From Clostridiales bacterium (lineage in GTDB: Bacteria; Bacillota; Sulfobacillia; UBA995; UBA9673), in the NCBI GenBank assembly GCA_003541445.1, contig DPMO01000218.1, forward strand, positions 1-8,975: a DNA stretch of 8,975 nucleotides, in the 5' to 3' direction. Shown piece after piece: positions 1 through 4,626 of the stretch (positions are counted from its first letter, which is position 1; each line of letters begins with the position of its first letter). The notes below the pieces were generated by a model. That model was given only the letters and a program-made list of their open reading frames with translations. It did not search any database and had not been told where the DNA came from. The translations under genes and the position numbers were made by a program.

Positions 1-62
1 TACGTGGCCCGTCTCACCGGGACGGCGGCGCCCGCGGCGCTTGGGGCGGCGGCGGCCCTCAT
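1..62 (-). CDS. Start of an unidentified gene, cut by the window edge
   Basis: An ATG at 62-60 on the minus strand overlaps the csaB stop codon in an ATGA arrangement and opens a frame with no stop to base 1. It gives 20 whole codons beginning MRAAAAPSAAGAAVPVRRAT. The evidence for a gene is the 4-base overlap, the same arrangement seen at another junction of this operon, and the open frame. There is no good Shine-Dalgarno sequence directly upstream, so translation would depend on coupling to csaB. The visible residues are low-complexity Ala/Pro/Arg and carry no family signature. From context it is probably another envelope glycan gene, but that is inference only. The real start could also lie further downstream, outside the window. 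Confidence 0.45.
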   Translation of the reverse strand, partial: MRAAAAPSAAGAAVPVRRAT

Positions 63-1174
63 GGTCGCGGGCCTGTCAGGAGTTCGGCGGCCAACTCGTT
101 GTTCATCCGAGCCCTCCGCCTGAGCTCGGCCACGGCCTCGTTGAGGCGGGCCACCCGGGCGTCGTAGTCGGCCTCGACCTCGTTTATGGCCAGGAGGATG
201 TCCTCTGTTTGCGCCTTTTCGACCGGTCCCACCGACACCTGGCCTGTCTGGGCGAGGAACTCGTCCACCTTCGGGTCGTAGACCAGGCCGATGCCCGGCA
301 CCCCGCCCACGGCGGCGAAGATGAGCGGATGGAGCCGCATGCTGAGGACCCACCTGAAGTGCCCGAGGAGGGCCACCGTCTCCCGTGCCGCGTAGAAGTT
401 CCGGACGAGGTGGCTCGGGTGCTTCATCAGTCGCTGGACCCGCTGAGCCGCCTCCAGGTCGAGGTCGCGGTGGACGGGGAGGAAGACCACCCCGTAGCCG
501 AGCTTGCCGGCGATGTAGTCGGCCGCGCGGGCCACGGCCGGCCCGAGGCGGTCGGTCTGGCGCCACGGCCTGACGACGATGCCGACGAAGGGGGGGCGGT
601 CGGCCTTCGTGAGGTCGGGGAGACCCTCCTCCCTGCAGATGGCCGCGACACTGGCCGGAGGGGCCGGGTCGACGGCGAAGGCCGTGTCGGCCGTCTCGAC
701 GATGCGGGGACGGGTCACCCCGAGCTCGGCGAGGAATTCCCGTGAGGAGGGTCCGCGGACGGTGATGAGCGAGACCTGGTCGAGGACCCGGCGGGTGATG
801 AGCCGGTTCAAGGGGCGGTCGATGGGGCCGATCCCGTTCGCGTAGAGCATGACCTTCTTGCCCCGGCGGACGGCGGCAAGGATGATGGCCAGGTAGTACC
901 AGAGGGACCGGCTGCTGGTCACGTCCTGGAGGAGGCTCCCGCCGCCGCTGATGAGCATGTCGCAGGTCTGTATCTCCCGGAGGATCCTCCGCGGGTCGGT
1001 CCTCTTGACGGCCCGGATGTCGTGGCGGACGGCGGTGACCTCGGGGCGGCTCGAGAGGACGGTAATCTCCACCCCGGGCACGGCGTCCCGCAGGCCGGCG
1101 ACGGCCGTCTCGAGGATGGCCTCGTCGCCCCAGTTATCGAAGCCGTAGTATCCCGAGATGACTACCTTGGGCAT
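59..1174 (-). CDS. csaB: CsaB, polysaccharide pyruvyl transferase
   Basis: A 371-residue protein of the polysaccharide pyruvyl transferase family, at the family's usual length. These cytoplasmic enzymes transfer the enolpyruvyl group of phosphoenolpyruvate to a sugar as a ketal. CsaB homologues pyruvylate ManNAc in secondary cell wall polymers, making the ligand for SLH domains of S-layer proteins. Visible motifs are GYYGFDNWGDEAIL at residues 8-21, the glycine-rich ISGGGSLLQD at 75-84, YANGIGP at 111-117, FLPVHRDLD at 231-239 and the family hallmark SMRLHPLIFA at 278-287. The open frame runs much further upstream, to about 2155, but that part is opposite-frame noise inside the ligase gene. 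The ATG at 1174 is preceded by GGAGGTGG five bases upstream and starts exactly at the family N-terminus. Its first 13 bases overlap the end of the ligase gene, and its stop overlaps the next start. The family is certain; the S-layer role is inferred from context. Confidence 0.93.
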   Translation of the reverse strand: MPKVVISGYYGFDNWGDEAILETAVAGLRDAVPGVEITVLSSRPEVTAVRHDIRAVKRTDPRRILREIQTCDMLISGGGSLLQDVTSSRSLWYYLAIILAAVRRGKKVMLYANGIGPIDRPLNRLITRRVLDQVSLITVRGPSSREFLAELGVTRPRIVETADTAFAVDPAPPASVAAICREEGLPDLTKADRPPFVGIVVRPWRQTDRLGPAVARAADYIAGKLGYGVVFLPVHRDLDLEAAQRVQRLMKHPSHLVRNFYAARETVALLGHFRWVLSMRLHPLIFAAVGGVPGIGLVYDPKVDEFLAQTGQVSVGPVEKAQTEDILLAINEVEADYDARVARLNEAVAELRRRARMNNELAAELLTGPRP

Positions 1175-2763
1175 GGTCCACCTCCGCTCGCCGGCACCGG
1201 GCGGCCGGGCCGGGTCTCGTTCTCCAGGGCGGCCCGGGCCGCGGCGGCGAAGCCCAGGACGAACCACATGAGGAGGATGGGGCGCGGGAGGTAGAAGATG
1301 GGCTCGGCCAGCCCGAAGGCCAGGCTGGCCAGCACGGCGGCCGCCGCCCCGGTCAGGAGAGAACCGGCGGGGCAAGCCCTCGCCCGGCCCGACAGCCGGA
1401 CGGCCCAGCCGACGGGCCGGAGAAGGACCCAGTGGACCGCGGCGAAGCCGATGACCCCCAGCTCGATGAGGGTCTGGAGGTAGTGACTGTGGGCGTGGAA
1501 GGCGAAGCGTCCCTCTATGGCGTACTGCGGATAGATCGTCGTGAAGGCCCGCCAGCTCAGGCCCAGGCCTGAGTACCAGAAGTCCTCGACCATCCGGAGC
1601 GAGGCCTCCCAGATGCGCACGCGGTGCACGGCCGTCGGGTCGTCGAACCGGGTGAGGGTGGCGGCGCGTGAGAGGACGACGTCGGGGGCGATGACCAGGG
1701 CCGCCAGGGCGGCAAGGAGGCCGACGGCGAGGATGCGGCGGTCGCGGACCACCCCTAGGAAGAGGACGGCCACGCCGAACCCGAACCATCCCGCCCGGGA
1801 GAGAGTGAGGACGAGAGCGAGGCCGGCCGTGAGCACCCCGAGTCCGACGACGACCCGGGCCTTCCTGCTCCCGGCCGTCCACAGGACGGCGGCCAGGAGC
1901 GGTCCGGCCAGGAGGAGGTGCAGGGCGAAGACGTTCGGGTTCCCCCAGAAGGCGAAGACGCGCGTCCCCATCTCGGGGAAGAAGCCGGCGCCGATCCAGG
2001 CCCTCTCTGCCGGCACGTGGACGGCCACCTGGTAAAGACCGTAGAGTCCGCTCAGAACGGCCGAGAGCCCGAAGGCCAGGGCGGCGCGGGTGAGGTCCTC
2101 CGCCCGGCGGAGAAGGCCGGTGGTCGCCCAGTAGAGGCCGAACCCGAGGGCCCACACCGCCAGGTAGCGGAGGCTCCCGGCGGGGGCCACCGACGTGGCC
2201 GTGGCGGCCACGAGCAGACCGGCGAGAAGGGCCAGGGCCGGGTCGGACCGCTCTCGGAGTTCGCGGGTGAGGTCGGCCGCGAAGGGGCCGGGCCGCCAGG
2301 AGGCCGCGGCCAGGCGGTGGACGGCGGTGGAGAGGACGACCGCGGCGGCGGCCGCCAGGGCAAGGATGTCGCCGGCGAGCGGCGCGATGATGAGGAAGGC
2401 GTACAGGCCCATCCGGGGGCTTGCGGCGGCGACCGCGACGGTGAGGGCGGCGGCCGGGGCGCGGGCGGCGGGTCCGCCGGAGAGGTTGAAGGCCCAGGCG
2501 TCAAGGAGGGCCAGCGCGACGAGGCCGGGGACGATAAGGCTCACCCCCGGGGCGGCGGGCGCACCGGCGGGGAGCCAGACGGCCTTCCCCAGCGAACCGA
2601 CCCAGCTCTCCTCCCAGGCGGTGAGAGCCGACCGGAGGAGGCCGGACTCCGCGCTCCGGCGCACGAAGGCCACGGCCCGGCCGGCGACACTCTCGTCCCA
2701 GGCCGACCGGAGGAGGACTATGGGCCGTGCAGAGGCCCCGGCCGGAGCGCGCGCCGCCGTCAC
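1162..2763 (-). CDS. O-antigen ligase / Wzy-type polymerase family membrane protein
   Basis: A 533-residue multispanning protein with about twelve hydrophobic segments between residues 73 and 511. Family marks are GNPNVFA at 274-280, TLSRAGWFGF at 320-329 at the end of a helix, and a large polar, presumably extracytoplasmic, loop at 361-430. That loop holds RIWEASLRMVEDFWYSGLG (383-401) and the His-rich HAHSHYLQTLIELGVIG (423-439), typical of the Wzy_C (O-antigen ligase) family. Such proteins transfer or polymerise undecaprenyl-linked glycans on the outer face of the membrane. In a Gram-positive this would be polymerisation or attachment of a wall glycan; which one cannot be decided from sequence. 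The start is GTG at 2763, within a GTGA overlap with the preceding gene, and AGGAGGT lies six bases upstream. Residues 1-70 form a cytoplasmic extension with two similar AW(D/E)ES-containing stretches, described under findings. It ends with TAG, 13 bases inside csaB. Confidence 0.88.
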   Translation of the reverse strand: MTAARAPAGASARPIVLLRSAWDESVAGRAVAFVRRSAESGLLRSALTAWEESWVGSLGKAVWLPAGAPAAPGVSLIVPGLVALALLDAWAFNLSGGPAARAPAAALTVAVAAASPRMGLYAFLIIAPLAGDILALAAAAAVVLSTAVHRLAAASWRPGPFAADLTRELRERSDPALALLAGLLVAATATSVAPAGSLRYLAVWALGFGLYWATTGLLRRAEDLTRAALAFGLSAVLSGLYGLYQVAVHVPAERAWIGAGFFPEMGTRVFAFWGNPNVFALHLLLAGPLLAAVLWTAGSRKARVVVGLGVLTAGLALVLTLSRAGWFGFGVAVLFLGVVRDRRILAVGLLAALAALVIAPDVVLSRAATLTRFDDPTAVHRVRIWEASLRMVEDFWYSGLGLSWRAFTTIYPQYAIEGRFAFHAHSHYLQTLIELGVIGFAAVHWVLLRPVGWAVRLSGRARACPAGSLLTGAAAAVLASLAFGLAEPIFYLPRPILLMWFVLGFAAAARAALENETRPGRPVPASGGGPCPR

Positions 2764-3254
2764 CCTCCGACCTCCTCTATCCCGACGATGATCGCCTTGA
2801 AGCGGAAGAGCCGCCCCGAGAGCGGCAGCTCTATGCCTATCTTGAGGTCACGCCTGCCGACGGTGATGGCGTTGGGGCCGACCACGCCCTCGGCCCGGAC
2901 GACGATGTAGAGGTCATAGCGGCCGGGGACCTCGGCCATGACGATCTGCCCGGCCGCGGTGGCCACAGGTTCGCGGTGGGGTTCGGCCCACTTCTCGACG
3001 ACCACCCCCAGCGGGATCTGGGATTCGTACCCGGCCACGTTCTCCCCGACCGCCACGGCGTCCACGGACGGCTGGCGGACGTCGGCGACCTCGAAGGTGA
3101 GGAGGATGGTGCGGGTCTCGGCGAGACCCTCTTCCTCGACCGTGAGAAGCCTGTGGGTCCCGGCCGCGGCGGCGACGATGACGGCGAGGACGACCAGGAC
3201 GTTGACGACGTTGAAGCGGCCCAGGAGACGGCCGTGGCTGTCAATGAGAGACAT
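2760..3254 (-). CDS. DUF4330 family single-pass membrane protein
   Basis: A 164-residue protein resembling the DUF4330 family. It has a short N-terminus with the familiar pattern SLIDSHGRLLGRFNVVN (residues 2-18), one membrane helix at about 15-34, and an outer domain of about 125 residues rich in short beta-type segments, ending in a conserved-looking hydrophobic stretch. No catalytic motif is visible and the family's function is unknown. The frame is open to 3293, but the ATG at 3254 is preferred: it gives the family N-terminus, and GGAGGG sits ten bases upstream. The ATG at 3293 would lengthen the overlap with the preceding glycosyltransferase gene from 14 to 53 bases. The stop overlaps the ligase start by four bases. 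Its place between a glycosyltransferase and a ligase suggests an accessory role in glycan export, polymerisation or attachment, which is inference. Confidence 0.8.
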   Translation of the reverse strand: MSLIDSHGRLLGRFNVVNVLVVLAVIVAAAAGTHRLLTVEEEGLAETRTILLTFEVADVRQPSVDAVAVGENVAGYESQIPLGVVVEKWAEPHREPVATAAGQIVMAEVPGRYDLYIVVRAEGVVGPNAITVGRRDLKIGIELPLSGRLFRFKAIIVGIEEVGG

Positions 3255-4386
3255 CGGTCCTGCTCCCTCCGTCCGGTCCGTCAAGAAGCTCACGGTAGAC
3301 TTCGAGACAAGTCTCGGCCATCACCGCCGGTGTGAAATGGCGGCGGCCGTGCTCGTAGAGGTTCTCGCCCAGCTTCTTCCGGAGCGCGGGGTCGCCGAGG
3401 AGGCGGTCCAGGCGGTCCCCGAACCCGTCGACATCCCCCGGCTCGAAGAGGAGGCCTGTCTCACCGTCGATGATGAGCTCCGGCACCCCGCCGACGTTGG
3501 AGCTGACGGTGGCAAGGCTCCAGCGGGCACCTTCGAGCAGGGCGTAAGGCAGGGTCTCACTGAAGGACGTGAGCGTGTTTATGTCAAGGACCGAGAAGAC
3601 GTCGTCGGAGTCCTCCACATGTCCGAGAAAGTGAGTCCTCGAGCCGAGACCAAGCCTCTCGGCCATACGTTCCAGGGCGCTGCGGATGCGGCCCTCGCCG
3701 ACGACGAGGAAGTGCGCCTTGGGGTGCCTGGGCGCGACCTTCGCCGCCCCGCCGAGGAAGACTTCGTGGCACTTGACCGGATGCAGACGGGCCACGATGC
3801 CGACGATGACCGCGTCCGGCGGCACCGGCAGGCCCAGAGCCGCAAGGGCCGCCTCTCTCGGCCGGGGCCGGGGCCGCGAGAAGTCGATGCCGTTCTTGAG
3901 CGGCCTGATGAGGGTCCGGGGGACGCCGAGCTGGACGACCGAGGGCTCCACCCCCACGCCGACCAGGTAGCGGTCGAAACGCTTGAGCGCCCAGGCGTTC
4001 AGCCTTGAGAAGAAAAGGTTCTTCAGGAACTCGCCGGAGAAGTCCTTGCGGTAGTCGCTGTGGACCGTGGTCACCAGAGGCCGGCCGAGGCCGGGGCGGG
4101 CCAGGACGGCGAGGACGTTCGCCCGCGGACCGTGGCAGTGGACGATGTCGAAACCGCGTTCCAGGACGAACCGGCGCAGGCGGCCGACGGCGCCGAGGTC
4201 GTAGCGGGTCACCTGGCCGAGGCAGTGGACCTTGAGCCCTATCCTCCGCGCCTCTTCGAGGAACGGACCGTCGGTGAAACATCCCAGCGTCACGTCGATG
4301 CGCCGCGAGAGCTCCACGAGAAGGGTGAAGATGTGGGTCTTCGCCCCGCCGTAATCGGTTCCGCTCGCCAGGTGGAGGATCTTCAA
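3241..4386 (-). CDS. Glycosyltransferase, GT4-type (GT-B fold)
   Basis: A 381-residue retaining GT-B glycosyltransferase of usual length. The N-terminal Rossmann-like half begins MKILHLASGTDYGGAKTH, with the GGAKTH loop typical of this subgroup at residues 13-18, and contains DIVHCHGPRAN at 80-90 and TTVHSDYRKDF at 106-116. The C-terminal nucleotide-sugar half contains GIVARLHPVKCHEVFL (196-211), FLVVGEGRIRSALE (226-239) and the E-x7-E signature at E277 and E285, in SETLPYALLEGA, followed by NVGGVPELI (297-305). Donor and acceptor sugars cannot be read from sequence. The likely role is adding a sugar to a lipid-linked wall glycan on the inner face of the membrane. This is the first gene of the leftward operon. 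It starts with TTG at 4386; no in-frame ATG or GTG fits better and the ribosome site is weak (AAGG about eleven bases upstream), so initiation may be inefficient. Confidence 0.9.
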   Translation of the reverse strand: MKILHLASGTDYGGAKTHIFTLLVELSRRIDVTLGCFTDGPFLEEARRIGLKVHCLGQVTRYDLGAVGRLRRFVLERGFDIVHCHGPRANVLAVLARPGLGRPLVTTVHSDYRKDFSGEFLKNLFFSRLNAWALKRFDRYLVGVGVEPSVVQLGVPRTLIRPLKNGIDFSRPRPRPREAALAALGLPVPPDAVIVGIVARLHPVKCHEVFLGGAAKVAPRHPKAHFLVVGEGRIRSALERMAERLGLGSRTHFLGHVEDSDDVFSVLDINTLTSFSETLPYALLEGARWSLATVSSNVGGVPELIIDGETGLLFEPGDVDGFGDRLDRLLGDPALRKKLGENLYEHGRRHFTPAVMAETCLEVYRELLDGPDGGSRTDVSH

Positions 4387-4626
4387 GCAGACGGCCGCCT
4401 TTTCTCCGATGGTCCGGGGCAGGGCAGGGCCTCCTGCACCGCGCCCCGGTTCTGACCGAGCTTTATCTTACAGCAAACCGCGTGGAACCCTCTAGATAAG
4501 TGCTGGATTCCGGCCGGGAGGGCAGGATTTGCGGGCCGCATCATTGAACGACAGGCCGGGCCCGGGCCCGGGCTCTGCATCCCGCCTTCCCCGGAGACTT
4601 GACGCCTGTCTGGAGGGCCGTCGAAG
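4387..4626. promoter_or_regulatory. Divergent intergenic region with candidate promoters
   Basis: This is the only intergenic stretch in the window, and both gene sets must start from it or from elsewhere. Most of it is as GC-rich as the genes, but about 4461-4500 is strikingly AT-rich. That pocket holds inverted arms TTATCT (4463-4468) and AGATAA (4494-4499). On the minus strand TAAGAT (4470-4465) is a 4-of-6 match to a -10 box, with a poor -35 (TAGAGG) 18 bases upstream. On the plus strand TAGATA (4493-4498) is a weak -10-like element with TTACAG (4468-4473) upstream at a long 19-base spacing. A TTGACG at 4599-4604 has no -10 partner before the gene. Low melting makes the pocket the best place for two back-to-back promoters, but none matches consensus well. 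Confidence 0.3.
4556..4571. repeat. 16-base perfect GC palindrome
   Basis: The bases CCGGGCCCGGGCCCGG form a perfect self-complementary 16-mer, made of alternating CCC and GGG blocks, about 55 bases before the DUF5693-TagA start. It could be an operator, or form a hairpin in the 5' leader if transcription begins in the AT-rich pocket upstream. In DNA of this composition such a simple palindrome may also arise by chance. No run of T follows it, so it is not an intrinsic terminator. Confidence 0.35.

Noticed and set aside
590..596. Seven-G run inside csaB (C7 on the coding strand), and similar runs at 7027-7032 and 7051-7057 in the TagA domain
   Set aside because: Considered as phase-variation tracts, but they encode conserved or neutral Pro/Gly codons, are short, and are expected at this GC content; only the run at the transketolase junction has an interesting consequence.
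1175..2155. Upstream extension of the csaB frame giving a 698-residue protein
   Set aside because: The extra 327 residues are Arg/Pro/Gly-rich, lie wholly inside the ligase gene in another frame, and have no family resemblance; csaB has a perfect start and ribosome site at 1174.
1918..2910. Long plus-strand open frame (330 codons) opposite the ligase
   Set aside because: High GC removes stop codons from shadow frames; the product is Gly/Glu/Arg-rich with no domain, while the opposite strand has a clear ligase.
2938..4008. Long plus-strand open frame (356 codons) opposite DUF4330 and the glycosyltransferase
   Set aside because: Same composition artefact; it spans the junction of two real genes on the other strand and has no recognisable motif.
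4599..4604. TTGACG as a -35 box for the fusion gene
   Set aside because: A -10 at normal spacing would fall around 4622, where there is no such element, and transcription would start inside the gene.
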